Source: Adiantum capillus-veneris (lineage: Eukaryota; Streptophyta; Polypodiopsida; Polypodiales; Pteridaceae). Taken from it: a DNA stretch of 64,000 bases. Below are positions 20,900-32,230 of this stretch, one piece after another. Below the pieces are notes generated by a model that saw nothing but the letters and a program-made list of their open reading frames with translations, was not told the DNA's origin and did no database searches. Position 1 is the stretch's first letter. Each line of letters starts with the position of its first letter. The position numbers were made by a program, and so were the translations under genes. The stretch covers positions 77,176,291-77,240,290 of the forward strand of contig CM043948.1 in NCBI GenBank assembly GCA_014529385.2, written 5' to 3'.

Positions 20900-22140
20900 T
20901 TTAGCACGCTAATTGCCTAAGCTATTGGTAGCACTTTTGATTGTTGTCGAGCTTTTACCTGCCATTGATACCTTGTTTTGTCTTGGTCAGAATGGTGTGG
21001 TTGAGGTTCCTCAGACTTAACTCTCCATTGCTTGATTGGTTTTCCAGATTGTAGAGAAGATAAGTGCTCTTTTTTCTTCCAAGCCCATTTTGTGTTAGGT
21101 TCCTTTTTTGGAGATGCTCGTCTCTATGTTTTGACCTTTGGAACCGTCTTTGGTATTGTCGATGATGTTTTGGGCACCCAGATTTGAATTGGCTCGTCCT
21201 TAAGCTGAGCTTTTGGTACCCGAATTTTCCTAACTCATTGCATGCTACTTATAGCATTTGCTTGTCGATAGGATGGAGAAGATTGATTACTCTGTGGTTT
21301 GCTCTGTTGATAGCCTCCTTTCCATTCCTCCTTGCTTGGTGAAATTGGAACAATGAGTTGTCCACCTTTACGTGATAGCTTGAGATGATTCGTATCCCAA
21401 TCTGGTACTACCTTGTATGTCCACATCCATGAGATTCCTAGAATCATTGTCTCATTCATGTGTTCATCTGGTAAGCATACAAATTGGCGAGGACATGAAC
21501 ATCCATGTACTATCACATTCAAGTTGACTACTCCCAATGTTGGTGTTGGGTTCTTGTTGCATCCTTTGATAGCCGATATTCCTCCTGTCAAAGACTGACT
21601 TATTGATTTCTTCTACGTGGAATAACTGACTGCATTTACTCTAGCTTTTGTATCGACCAATGCATTTGTGCTATGGTTGTTGAGCTGTACTTTGATGCAA
21701 AGGTCCATTCCATCTAACCATTCATCATCTGTTGACACTACATCTTTCGGCAATTTCCATTGTTGATCATCTGTTTCCAAAGTGCTGATGGAAATAGGTG
21801 TTTTTTGATTCTTGAAAGCAATTTTTCTTTTGAGTACCCAAAGCTGATCTTCTTCTTGGGCTTCATCAATAACCTATTGTCGTTTTATCTTCCTTTGCTT
21901 GGTTGCATGCATTCTTTCAAGCAATTCATTGGTTAGCGGCAAATTGTACTTCTTTACACGACATCCACTAATGCAGTTAGACATTGGTTCACCATCTAGG
22001 GAGGACAATCTAACTGCTCCACTTGGAGATACATATTCAATGATAAACGGTCCGTTTTCCTTTTTCTTAAACTCGAGAATGTGTTGCTTAAGGGAATAGA
22101 CTAGAACTAAGTCCCCTTTTTTGAAGATTTTCGTAATTAG
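20900..22140 (-). pseudogene. Integrase C-terminus fused to a second retropepsin-like domain
   Basis: One frame, broken only by TAG codons at about 21875, 21614 and further 3'. It begins with KKGDLVLVYSLKQH and the GPF/Y-type integrase C-terminal module (KENGPFIIEYVSPSGAVRL, then LDGEPM), then a 60-residue charged linker. Next is a retropepsin-like domain: NALVDTKARVNAVSY, where the family has DTGA, and about 110 residues later MILGISWMWTYKVVPDWD (family ILGxxxxxxxxxxID). A basic tail with IQIWVPKT and KWAWKKKE follows to about 20900. The usual protease is already encoded upstream of RT, so this is an additional domain. The active-site Gly is replaced by Lys here. Confidence 0.6.
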
Positions 22141-22338
22141 ATGGGAATCAAAACACTATTTTTGTTTTCACTTTTGAGCATAGATGTGAGCTACAGCAGT
22201 TAGCCTTTACTCATCTAGCTTCTCTAAATCTTCAAGCCTTTTTCACAATTCATGTCCAGTTCACTCAAGATCCTTTGCTACCCTTAGTGTCGGCAATAGA
22301 ATTCTATTGGTAGTATGGCATCAAGATCATAAACAAGG

Positions 22339-23279
22339 TTAAAGGGTGTAGCATTTAAAATTGTTTTTGAATGAAACTTGATAAGACCATAGAGCAGCAT
22401 GGAGATTCATTTCCCAGTTTGTCCTTCCTGAACTAATCACTTTACTCAATACCGAGCTAAGAATCTTATTTGTACGCTCAGCTTGTCTGTTTGCTTGTGG
22501 GTGATAGGGAACTGATCTGTTATGGATGACCATAAATTCATTAAGCAGATAATCGATTATCTCATTAAGAAAATGAGTTCCCCGATCACTGATAATTTCT
22601 ATTGGCAGTCCATATCTTGTGAATATATACTCATATAAGAATGCGGCAGTGGTTCTGGCATCATTCTTTTCAGTTGCTTTAGCCTCTGTCCACTTAGTCA
22701 AATAGTCCGTAGCTACAATGATATATTGAGCTTGGGTTCTATAAGCAGGTGGCTGTATTGGCCCAACAAAGTCTATACCCCATTTCGCAAAAGCTCTAGC
22801 TCCCATCATTTGTCTTAAGGACATGCTATCTACTTGCGTTGGCATTTTTGCTTGTTGACAAGCATCACACCTTCGAACATATTCTTTGGCATCTGCAAAA
22901 AGTACTAGCCACCATATGTCTACCATTAAGATTGCTCTTGCGGTGGTCTCACTAGAAAAGTGACCTCCAGCTAATCCAGCATGTGCTTGTTCTAATCGGA
23001 ATATATTCGTCTTCATTTGCACAAAGACACAAAAGTTGATCCTTACCTCTCCGGATACAATTGGTTTCCAATGAGAGCATAGTCTCTTGCTTCAGTTTCG
23101 ATTGCTCTTTGACGGCGTTTACTCGTATCCTCAAGAAATGTTCGGCTCATTAAGTAAGTAACGAGATAGTTACTCCACTTAGGAACAGGTGACATTTGAA
23201 ACAATGTTACATGAGGTATGGGTGTTTGTTTTTGACATTGAGAACAATCCTTTACATAAGAGCAAACATCACTCCTCAT
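22339..23279 (-). pseudogene. Gypsy integrase, zinc and catalytic domains
   Basis: The frame 23022-22339 shows the HHCC zinc-binding domain (HAGLAGGHFS, then CDACQQAK), followed by the DDE core: WGIDFVGPIQ with the first Asp, EIISDRGTHFLNE with the second, and NRQAERTNKIL with the Glu. The triad is therefore present. The preceding frame 23279-23043 gives a near-duplicate zinc segment (MRSDVCSYVKDCSQCQKQTPIP) from a related module, which suggests a duplication or recombination between two integrase N-termini. The frame ends at 22339 with a shift into the C-terminal part. Confidence 0.85.
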
Positions 23280-23900
23280 AGTTGGCCAAAATACTCCTCA
23301 TAAGAGCAAACATCACTCCTCATAGTTGGCCAAAATACTCCAAGTCTCAAGATCCTTTCCATAGTTTGGTCTTTCAGAAAGTGAAGTCCTACTATGGTAA
23401 TATGTGCTTACCTAGGTATTGGTTTTTCTCTTCAGGATTAATGCATAAGAGCAATATTCCATCTCGGTTTCTTTTGTATAATCTACCAGCTAGTAATTGA
23501 TATATAGCCGATTGCTTGATTAATCCGACTGTAATAGGAAGTCGTATTTGTGAATCCACTTGAGCTATGGTCATCAATGATACCATATTTTCCAACCATC
23601 GAGGTATCATTTCCACGGAGAACAAATAGGCATCTGGTAGATCATCATCTGCTCCTTTAGGTGATTCTCCTAAAAATTCTAGACAAATGATCTGCTCTTT
23701 GATGAGTGGTGCCCTTTTTTACGACCAAAGTGAAATCAAATTCTAGAAGAATGATGAACCATCTCACAAAGAACACAAATTTGTTTGCTAATAGGTATTG
23801 TCTATACTTTTTTGCGGCATAGATCATTCCTAATCCTTCCCTTTTGGTGGTGCTATAATTCTTTTCCAGCAAGTTCAATTGTCGGCTAGCATAAGAAATA
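23280..23900 (-). pseudogene. Gypsy RNase H and connection, broken
   Basis: Frames 23878-23657 and 23625-23392 carry YSTTKREGLGMIYAAKKYRQYLL (RNase H), FDFTLVVKKGTTHQRADHLSRI (the typical RNase H end), and an inter-domain segment. They are separated by frameshifts. A 42-bp tandem duplication (23257-23340) lies just downstream of them on the minus strand. Confidence 0.75.
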
Positions 23901-23989
23901 GGAAAATCAATTGTCCCGTCTCCCGGTTGAGCAGGTATACACCCTATGGCAAAATTGGAAGCATCTACATGTATGTGGAATATCTTATT

Positions 23990-24976
23990 TCAGTCTGGTG
24001 CTTTCAATGTTGGAGCTAAAGTGAGAGATTGCTTAAGCTTTATGAGGGATTTTTCACATGCTTCGGTCCATTCAAAGTGTGTAATCAAGCTATACATGGG
24101 TTTTGCAATTATAGCATACATGTAAATGAACTCTATGTAATATCCACAATGTCCCATGAAGTCTTGAACCCCCTTGACTGTTGTTGGTCTAGGCAAATCA
24201 CCAATAACATGAATTTTATCCATATCAGTAGCTATGCCATTTTTAGACACTATATGTCCAAGAATTTTTTCTTGTCTACCCATGAATGTGCACTTTTCAA
24301 GATTTAAGGAAATCCTATAAAGTCTATATTTTTCAAATACCTTTTTGAGGTGTTCAAAATGATAAACCTGGATTGATGAATATACGCATAAATTATCCAT
24401 ATATACTTCCAAGAATTTCCTAAGATATTCTTTAAAAGCATGGCTCATCAATCTTTGAAAGGTGGAAGGAGCATTAGTTAACCCAAAAGGCATAACCCAA
24501 TAGGCAAAAATACCCCATTCCGTTGCAAAAGAAATTTTATGATGATCTTTTGGGTCAACCAAAAGTTGATTGTATCCCGAAAAGCCATCTAAGAAGTTGT
24601 AAGCTTCTTTTCCTGCAACTTGTTCTAACATATGCTCAGTGATTGGAAGAGGAAAGTTGTCTCTAATGGTAGCTGCGTTCACTTTTTTGAGATTGACACA
24701 CACTCATAATTTTCTATTCTTCTTGGGTACTACCACAATCGGAGACACCCAATCTATGTGTTCAATTTCATAAATGAATTCAGCTTCCTTTACTTTTTCA
24801 ATCTCTTCTTTGATCTTCTTGGCAAATGTTTCATTATATGTGTATGACCTTTGTCTACTTGGTTTCGCATCATCTCTCATGGGTATGGTATGTTGACATA
24901 TTTTTGGATCAACACCCTTGAGATCCTTGTAAGACCAAGCGAAGATATCTCGATATTCCTTTAGCAAGCTTAACAA
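23990..24976 (-). pseudogene. Gypsy reverse transcriptase
   Basis: 24976-24704 encodes the RT N-terminus (YRDIFAWSYKDLKGVDP, then HTIPMRDDAKP and WVSPIVVVPKKN). After a stop at 24704 the frame continues: [57 protein letters not shown], and the catalytic box as EVYMDNLCVY. The canonical gypsy box is YxDD, so the second catalytic Asp is Asn here and the enzyme would be inactive. The thumb and connection follow with ILGHIVSKNGI and FMGHCGYY. Confidence 0.9.
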
Positions 24977-25274
24977 AATCTCTTCTTCTTCTTCTTATGT
25001 TAGGTCATTTGCAATGTAGGCAGGCCTAGGCTCTTCTTCTGGTTCAGCCAAATCTATCTTTTTCGCGTTTCTAGGCAGTTCTCTGATAGGTTGTTTGACA
25101 ATGATTTTTCAGTCTTGGAGGGTATACTTTTTGTAATGGGATGGAACACTCATTACATCGCTACCATCCCACTTTTGTGGTTTCCATTTCGGTCGTGTAT
25201 ATCTCCTTCAGAGATTTTTTCAAATCTTGATACTTCTTTTTCCACTCAGCTTGTGTCATGGTTGGCCCCTTGTC

Positions 25275-25825
25275 CTATTTCTTTGGCTTTGCTTGAGTAT
25301 CCTTCCTCGTTTTTATTGATGTTTTTGACACTTTTGGATTTTGATTTAAAGGATATCTGCCCGTGATTTTGTCCTTGACACAATCTTGTGCATCTATCTG
25401 CTTTAGGAACTGTGTTCTACTAGAGACTGATAGCATAGGTCTAGCTTTTACGTTTCTAGTGTCTCTTTTCTGTCTATAACATTTTTGTCTTCTTGGTTTT
25501 TGGTTAGGAAAGTCAAAAAAAATTTCCTCCCCTCCTTTCATGAGTAGCTTAGCTCTCACATGTTCTTTTTCTGACCCCGATCTTCTAAGGTAGCCGAGTG
25601 TTCTTCTAACTCATCTGGTGCATCGTAGTAGAGGTCTGAAAAGACTTGTCGAGATTTTATGAAATCCTTGGGTTCCTCCATTTCATCTTCAATATAGAGG
25701 GTTGAAATCATTTGGATGGGAATTATGTCATAGCCGTCCTCATTGAAAATTTGAGTAGGCATTGACGTATTCACACATACATCCATTGTCGCTAAAATTT
25801 CAGTCCACTCAAATGGCTTAAACAA
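25275..25825 (-). pseudogene. Gypsy pol linker segment
   Basis: Two frames (25825-25556 and 25559-25275) join at a shift near 25557. They contain an acidic stretch around NEDGYDIIPIQ and a basic segment. They lie between the protease and RT frames. No recognisable domain; kept because they connect the two in the right order and orientation. Confidence 0.45.
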
Positions 25826-25891
25826 ATGCTCTGGAAAGGGTTCAGGTACATAGGCTTTGCCTGTGCAATACCTTTCTAAAATAAATTCTTC

Positions 25892-27004
25892 TCATTTTAA
25901 ACTTCCATTTTCTGAAGCTCTGCACATCCAAATAGGAGTGTCTTTGTTCAACCACGATGGAAGCTTAGTTTCAGTCAAAGAGACTGAATCAAACTCTTGT
26001 ATGGGTGGTTTCATGACATCTCTATAAGTGTGATCTTTTAGATTAGCCCTTGTTATAGATCTCACTTGCTTCAAGTACAAATAATTGTTTCCCAAATCTT
26101 GGATAAGCGGTACATGTCGCATGAAAGGTCTTCCCAATATGATTTTGTAATTGAGTTTTTTCCCAAAGTCTACTATGGAAAAAGTGTGTTGATATTCAAT
26201 CCCAGAAGAATAAACTATCACTTTTTCAAGCAGTCCTAATGGTCTTTCATTGTGTCCATCAGTGAATTGCAGTTTCATTCGAGTTTGTCTAATGGCTGGC
26301 TGTCCCCATGATTTCCATACTGATTTTGTGGCTATGGCTATGCTTGCTCCACTATCCAGTATTGCCATGGTTTCAATATCATTAAATTTTATTGGAAGGG
26401 TGGTGTTTCCTTCTTCCCCTTCGTAATATTCTCCAACTTTGTTCATTAGAACATATCGAATCTCTTTGTTGTCAATTTCATTTTTCAAATTTTCCAAATT
26501 TTTTGCAACTAGCCCCGTTATCCTCACCTTCTCTAGGGTTTTCTGTAGATCATTCCATAAATATGATCTGAGTTTTAACAGCTCTCCCAAAGTAAGAGTG
26601 CATTGGATGGGTGTAGACATGATTGAATTTTTGTCTACTTCTAGGGTCTGTTCCGCTCTTTTTACTTGAGTGGTCTTACACACTATGGATTCATCTTTGT
26701 TATCTCCCAAGTAAGAGGGTAATGTTTTCAAGGTCAATGGTTTAGACATTTCTGAAGCTTTAGATTCACAATCCCCATACAAGGATTGTACATCCATGTT
26801 CATATCAGGAGGTAGATTATCTAGCCAAACTTCCTCGATAGGAGCTGACTTAGAAGTTAGGCTCCCATCATTGATCTCTCTAACTTTTTCCCATAAATGT
26901 CCTGGCGAGTCTTTCTCTACGACTGGAATTCCATCTAAGGCATCTTTGTTGTCCGGCACTATAAGTTCTGTCTCTTTTGTTTCAATGTGGGGTTCTACCA
27001 CCAC
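25892..27004 (-). pseudogene. Gypsy protease frame
   Basis: 370 codons. The C-terminal half is a retropepsin: NDIETMAILDSGASIAIATK with an intact DSG triad, the FTDGHNERPLG block, and NYKIILGRPFMRHVPLIQD (the ILGRPF motif of the family). The N-terminal 190 residues are charged and unassigned. The protease would cut the gag-pol precursor. This frame is one of the best preserved parts of the element. Confidence 0.85.
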
Positions 27005-27005
27005 T

Positions 27006-27566
27006 TTAGATTTTTCTTGATTGTCTTACCACAAGCTCTTCAGATTTTACCGTACTTTCAAGCTTGGGTTTTTGTTTTTTCAGCATTTCTTGCATGATTC
27101 TTACCAAATTTTGATAAGCTTCACGCTTAGCTAACTCCATGTCTGGAGAGGGATAGTTTTTTTCATTTGTTTTCCATGTTTTGGTCTGCCTTAAGTCTTG
27201 CTTGGTAAGCTTCCAAGGTTGCATTAATAGGCTCAAAAAATTTATCAACCAAAATTGATCCTCCATATTTTACGGTTGTTTCTTTGGTTTTGCTTCCAAT
27301 TTCTTTCACCTTTTCCTAGAATAGTTTCTTTGCTTTGTCCTCAATTTCAACATTTTGTTTCTACCTTCTCATCTCATACCCTTTGCTTCTGCTTCTTTTG
27401 GTCTTTTGAGAGGTAATTTTTGTATTCTCCAAATTATCAGAGGAGTTATGTTTCTTTTTCTTAGCCTGGGCTCTAGTGATTACCTTGATTGGAACAATTG
27501 GTTCACTCTCTGATGAGCTACTAGGTATCACTTGGATTACGTTTACACTATTTTACCCTTGTTTAA
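27006..27566 (-). pseudogene. Gypsy gag-protease linker
   Basis: Contains a Ser/Glu stretch and a basic stretch (ITRAQAKKKKHN) directly left of the TTAA-flanked insertion, then a Lys-rich helical segment (ELAKREAYQNLVRIMQ). It is the continuation of gag after the zinc knuckle that lies on the other side of the insertion (28960-28895). The frame is shifted between the two sides even ignoring the insertion. Confidence 0.55.
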
Positions 27567-28886
27567 CACTAGGTTGGTAACCTAACAGGACATAAAAGTG
27601 TCCTTTCAGGGTTTTGAAAAAAACCTCCAAAACCATAGTAGATCCACTCATTTTGTAAAATCCTTTCATGAGGTTATAGTTCAAGGCCTACTACACATGG
27701 AAAAAATAATAAACTTGTAAAATTTCTCATCTTTTGGTCACACCAAGCCTCCAAAGTTGATGGACCAGTACATTTTCATCAAAACAGTCATTTCTTACGT
27801 TTTGTTGCATAAAAATAAGATTAGGGAGTTTTGTAGGACTTGAGATAAATTCCCTAGTTAACTTCAATGGGTTGGTGATCAGAACATATGATTTCTTCTC
27901 ACTCACTATTTTTTGTTTTGCCAAAAGAAATAGGTACAAAAAAGTTGAATTTTTACCATTCTGCAAACCTATCATCAAAGGTTCTATAGCCACGCTCGAT
28001 ACAAATAATATATGTATGTTTTCTTAGTTCCCTATTGTCCATTAGGTTCATAAGGAGCCATGGAGCATGTCAAAAGAATAATACATCTCTTACCAAGGGG
28101 AATCTTGGGGACAAAGATGAAGTGCTAAATACAGCAAACATGAAAAAATTGGGTTCAACATTATGAGTTGTAGAATTCCATAGAAACTATTCAATATCTA
28201 GCCAAATATGATCCTCATGACTAGATATTGTTACTACCTACAAAATGTATGTAGTTGTCACAAGAAACTAACAATATTGAAAAAGCTATACTTGATATAC
28301 TAGAATGTTTCGTTTTCTTCTATAATTGAAAAGATCAACCATCGTTGTGTACTATGAAAAGTAGGGTATTAGGTGCCCCAAAACTCAAGGAATATTAGCT
28401 TTATGTTACAATATGCGACATAGAAAATCAAAACTGCATTTGGATATCATGAAAGCCACCAAAAAAATCATAGAAGAGCTAAAATTGGTTAAAAATCAGG
28501 ATTTGACAATTTTTGTAAGTTGGTCATAACTTACAACTTTAACATTTATTTCTCCCTAGAAGCATCAAGACATGTTGAGGACTACTAAAGATAGTTCTCT
28601 AGCATTATAGACCTCACAAACATGAAGTCTAGAGTGTCATAGTTGCAAAAGGTTGAAAAAAGCCAAAAACAGGACCGTTTTTTCACACAGTTTAGGTTGT
28701 GAAATGTTGTGCAAGGACAAGGTTAAAGATGGAATTGATATTCCAAAAAAATGTCGAGTTTTTTTCAGCTCATGAGACAACTTTCTAGATAGATAGCACC
28801 TCAAAATCCATTTTGAAACTCTTGACATAATTCAAGGAAAATGGTCACTTAACAGGACATAAAAGTGTCCCATTACTAACCTAGTG
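27567..28886. mobile_element. piggyBac-like non-autonomous DNA transposon
   Basis: Bounded on both sides by TTAA (27563-27566 and 28887-28890). The ends are inverted repeats: left CACTAGGTTGGTAAC, right (reverse complement) CACTAGGTTAGTAAT. Just inside both ends is the palindrome GGACA-TAAAAG-TGTCC in matching positions. TTAA target duplication, CACTAG tips and a subterminal palindrome fit piggyBac-type elements. The 1,320-bp interior has no transposase frame. It interrupts a gypsy gag precisely after the zinc knuckle, so it inserted later. Confidence 0.72.
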
Positions 28887-28889
28887 TTA

Positions 28890-30111
28890 AAGGATTTTTT
28901 GGACAATCTTCCGGAAAGTGTCCTCCCTTTTTGCAGAATTGTATGCAATAAGCATCAGCTGGTTTGAGGTTCTTGTCAGGCTCTAGACATTCATTTTTTC
29001 AATGATCATCTGCACCACAGTTATGATAGTTTTCCATCCTTGGCTTAATCATGGATATTACCATAGGAGGTCTAACACCTTGATTATCCACATAATACAT
29101 TGGTGAAAGCTTTGGTGGAGCATAAGTCACAGGTTCTTCCATTGGTGGTGGATGTGAATTATACCAATCTCCTTCTACCATTAGTGTAGATGGACTAGGC
29201 TCATCATAGGGTGTAACAGGCACTAGTGCTTGTTCATCTATGACTCCCTTGGGGTGCATGTACTTTATGGGCACTGCATTATGTCTTGGGTATGGAGGTT
29301 ATTGACCGAACATGGGTTGAGATCTTTCCATACCCATTGATGGTCTTTGAGATGTTGCCATGTTAGGCTGGTATCTGTACATGGGTTGTCCTTGTGGTCT
29401 CATGGGCACGTATCAAATATTCCCATCATACTTTGGTCGGTAGTAGAACTCATTGGTCTCATGGTTGGTCCATTTACCCTCGATTTCACACCATTTTTGC
29501 GGTTTAATTGGTTGTCTTTGTTGAGGTATCCCTTGCCCTGGTCCACTCATAGGTGCTTTTTGCATGTTATTCATCATGTCATTCATGCTTTTGAGCATGT
29601 CTTTTATGACTGAAAGTGGTGTTGCAACAATTGTTCCCTCTTGAGCTGGTTTAGTGGATGTTGTTTTCTCACTTTGGTTATCCTTAGGGACATCTTCTTC
29701 GTTGAAAATATCACAATTGTCTCCTAAGTCAATAGCATCTCACACACACTCTTCTAGGGTTGTATGCTTCTTGCTATACAGTACAGCATGAAGTTCTTTG
29801 TTTAGCAATCCCTCTAGAAACAATGATACTAGTCGTTCTTTTGCAGGTATCTCTAGCCTTGCACATCTGGCAATGTATTGTTTCATTTGAGTTGCACCAT
29901 CCCTAACAGACTCACCATGTTTCTGTTTAAAGCTGTAGATTTGAGCTACCATATTGTGTTTGATCCACGTTTTGGAACAAGCAGCCACAAATCCTTGAGC
30001 TAATGTGTTCAAGTCCATGATTGACCTTGGTGGAATATTTTGGAACCATCCATCAGTTGTCCCATACAACTGACAATGGTATTCCAAGAAGACTGTATAA
30101 GGACTGAACAT
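28890..30111 (-). pseudogene. Gypsy gag
   Basis: Positions 30111-29740 encode a retrotransposon gag segment (WFQNIPPRSIMDLNTLAQGF, then YSFKQKHGESVRD, LVSLFLEGL). 29598-29413 and 29274-28999 give Pro/Met-rich linker. A CCHC-type zinc knuckle lies at about 28960-28895 (CKKGGHFPEDCP preceded by a Cys). It ends at the TTAA-flanked insertion. Stops break the frame near 29740 and 29400. The N-terminus is lost at the junction around 30115. Confidence 0.78.
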
Positions 30112-30119
30112 CTGTCTTT

Positions 30120-31664
30120 GACTGTGGTTGGATCAGAATCAATAAGCTCATATATTGCCACTGGAGCCACATAGGGTAGAGTTGCATAATCAGCTTTGCT
30201 GAGCAGAAGATGCCCTTTCAATGGCTGAGTCTGCATTTGCTGCAGCTTATCCTGTTTTACCAGTTGCAGAGGGTTTCCAGTACTTATAGGAACTCCACCT
30301 GGCAAAGTCGAAAACGTTGGGCCTTTCCCTTTGTCCAATTGACTCTTGCCTTTGTCCCCTGACTGGTCTGCTATCTGCTCCATAATGACTGGCTTGCCAT
30401 GGTCTTTCTTAGACCCAGTAGCAACTGTATTCTTTACAACTGACTGGTCAGGCACAGTCTTTTGAGCAGATTGCTGCTCAATCTGACTCACTACAGCTTT
30501 CTCAGTGGTTACTGCCTTGACCTGGCTTTCTATTTGCTTCAAAAATTCACTGCTTTTTGTTAGTGTAATTTTTGGCTTCTTTGAACTGCCAGCCTCTTCT
30601 GCAGTTGCTTTCCTTTTCAGGTCAGTTGAAATGGTTTGACTGTCTGTTTCCTCATCGTCTGAGGACAGTTCAATTTTCTTTGGTTCAGAAATTGGCTTTT
30701 CACTCCAAGCCTGCTTTACCTGCTCAATTATATCTGCAGAGCAGTAGCCCAATACAGGAATTGCCAAACATACCAGGCTTTGAAAACAGTTTGAGATTTT
30801 AGCTTGGCAGTTTGCTGGAGTACATTGTGCGAGAGAATTTGGCAAAGATTAATAGGAACCTGTGGATCCAAAATCTTGGCCAACAGCATAGCAAACAATT
30901 TTTCGGATACATACGTTGGGTTGTTCTTAAGGCTTACTGCTTCGGCTACAAACCTGTAAGCAGTGGAGGCTTCCAATCCTGCTACTACTAGAACTCCTTG
31001 AGCACTTGCCTTGCGCTTCCGTCTAGCCGTTTCATCCTCCTTTAGAGCGATACTTATTTACTGCGCAGTCGCCACAGAAGGTTTGGGCTCATTGGGCATC
31101 CGGAATGCAAATGCTATGGCTTCTTGAGCAATCATTGAGCAACGTCTGCCAAGTCTTCCATTCCACAGTTGACCGCTCATACCAATCCTAAAGCTCATCA
31201 GTAATTTTGAAGTATGTGAGACGATCAACTGGTTCTTGATGTTGAGGATACAGCGCTGGAAAGAACCTTGGCAGCTTGGTTTCTCTTGTTGGAATAGCAT
31301 ATAAGAGAACTGGAGAATCAGGCACAAATTCTAAGAAATTGAGGACAGCCTGGTTCTCCTGCTGCATCATCTTTCTAGTGTTTCTCACTAGCTGGAACAG
31401 TGTTCGGAGAGCAGTTGCCTGTGCTCCTACTGACATTCGCGTCTGAGGTCCTCTACTAGTGGCTGTCTGGTCCTCAAGAATGGCTTTGACTCTCTGATCC
31501 AAAACACCTCTGGCAGTTTGCATTTGTACCAAAACTTCCTTGAGTTGTACCCTAACATCCTTCATACAGCGGTAAGTTGGTTTGTTACCCAGCAGAAGTT
31601 CCAGTTCCAGAGCTAGGGAGCGACAATCTATAGTAGACTGTCTCTGCCAGTGCGGGTTTACCAC
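30120..31664 (-). pseudogene. Reading frame antisense to LTR A, function unknown
   Basis: Three frames: 31664-31188 (158 codons; helical, RVQLKEVLVQMQTARG), 31120-30728 (SLKNNPTYVSEKLFAMLLAK) and 30845-30120 (a Lys/Gln/Ser-rich region with a possible nuclear signal SSKKPKI). They are consecutive parts of one protein with shifts. They lie next to LTR A (31741-32209), which reads in the opposite direction, so the protein is antisense and sits where the region between pol and the 3' LTR would be. Antisense frames at that place are known in Tat-lineage gypsy elements such as Grande and RIRE2. I cannot assign a function. Confidence 0.5.
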
Positions 31665-31740
31665 TTTCTCATCAGCATTGAGTATCCATTCAAGAACTCA
31701 TTCCAACAAAGTTGGACTGTACTGGATGCGCAGGTAGTCA

Positions 31741-32209
31741 GCAAGACGGCTGGAAGTCACTATGTGGGAACGTCTTCTTAGAAGATGGGCAGCGAATTAC
31801 TTAGTAATTACTATAGTAAACCCGAAGTGTATAAATAGGGCCCATTACATTGTAATCGGGTTGGCAATTGTTATCACTTGGGTTAGCGCTTTGGCTATAA
31901 TTGTACTTGAGAATCATTGGCAGTATTGTCGGCTCTACTTTCTCTCTGTAATCATATTCGCTATAATCTTGATCTGTAATCCCAATCATGGCATATATTT
32001 CAGTTGTACTTACTTCTCATCCAGTCTTCTGAATTTGAATTTGAATCTGAACCTTATTCCAGCACCTAAGTCTGATTCTTATTTCAGTATCCACATTCCA
32101 TTTTGGTCTCTGATTCCTGTTCAGTCTGCTGTCTGAAATCTTCCCATACTAGTAGCTGAAATCTTTCAACACTGGAATTAGCTGTCTCAAGAGATCAGCT
32201 CCAATTCCA
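31741..32209 (+). repeat. LTR A, inverted relative to LTR B
   Basis: The segment is the inverted copy of 33509-33950, with only scattered differences, and ends AATTCCA. A TATA box (TATAAATA, 31830-31837) lies about 90 bp from its start. The left edge reads GCAAGACGG where LTR B has TGTAGACGG. No polypurine tract is evident to its left. Confidence 0.85.
31830..31837 (+). promoter_or_regulatory. TATA box of LTR A
   Basis: TATAAATA followed by GGGCCC. The same motif is present inverted in LTR B at 33854-33861. Position inside the LTR fits a retroelement promoter. Confidence 0.6.
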
Positions 32210-32212
32210 TTT

Positions 32213-32230
32213 TGGCGATCACGGTGGGAC
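32213..32230 (+). other. tRNA-primer copy after LTR A
   Basis: TGGCGATCACGGTGGGAC begins three bases after the LTR end. Its complement ends CCA and has C at the position equivalent to tRNA base 61, as a tRNA 3' end requires. The first 15 bases match the primer site next to LTR B (33505-33491). Gag sequence starts immediately after it. Confidence 0.55.

Larger units (their letters stand above)
18880..30115 (-). mobile_element. Ty3/gypsy retrotransposon, decayed and 5' truncated
   Basis: Minus-strand order gag (30111-28890 and 27560-27010), protease (27004-25892), RT (24976-23990), RNase H (23900-23400), integrase (23280-22140), then a second retropepsin-like domain (about 21700-21235) and a 3' basic region. 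RT before integrase defines Ty3/gypsy. In-frame stops and shifts are frequent. A TTAA-flanked transposon splits gag. The right end joins unrelated sequence at about 30115, so the 5' LTR is missing. Confidence 0.88.

Noticed and set aside
27727-28828. Short frames inside the TTAA-flanked element as a transposase
   Set aside because: Under 90 codons, no catalytic motif, no continuity between them.
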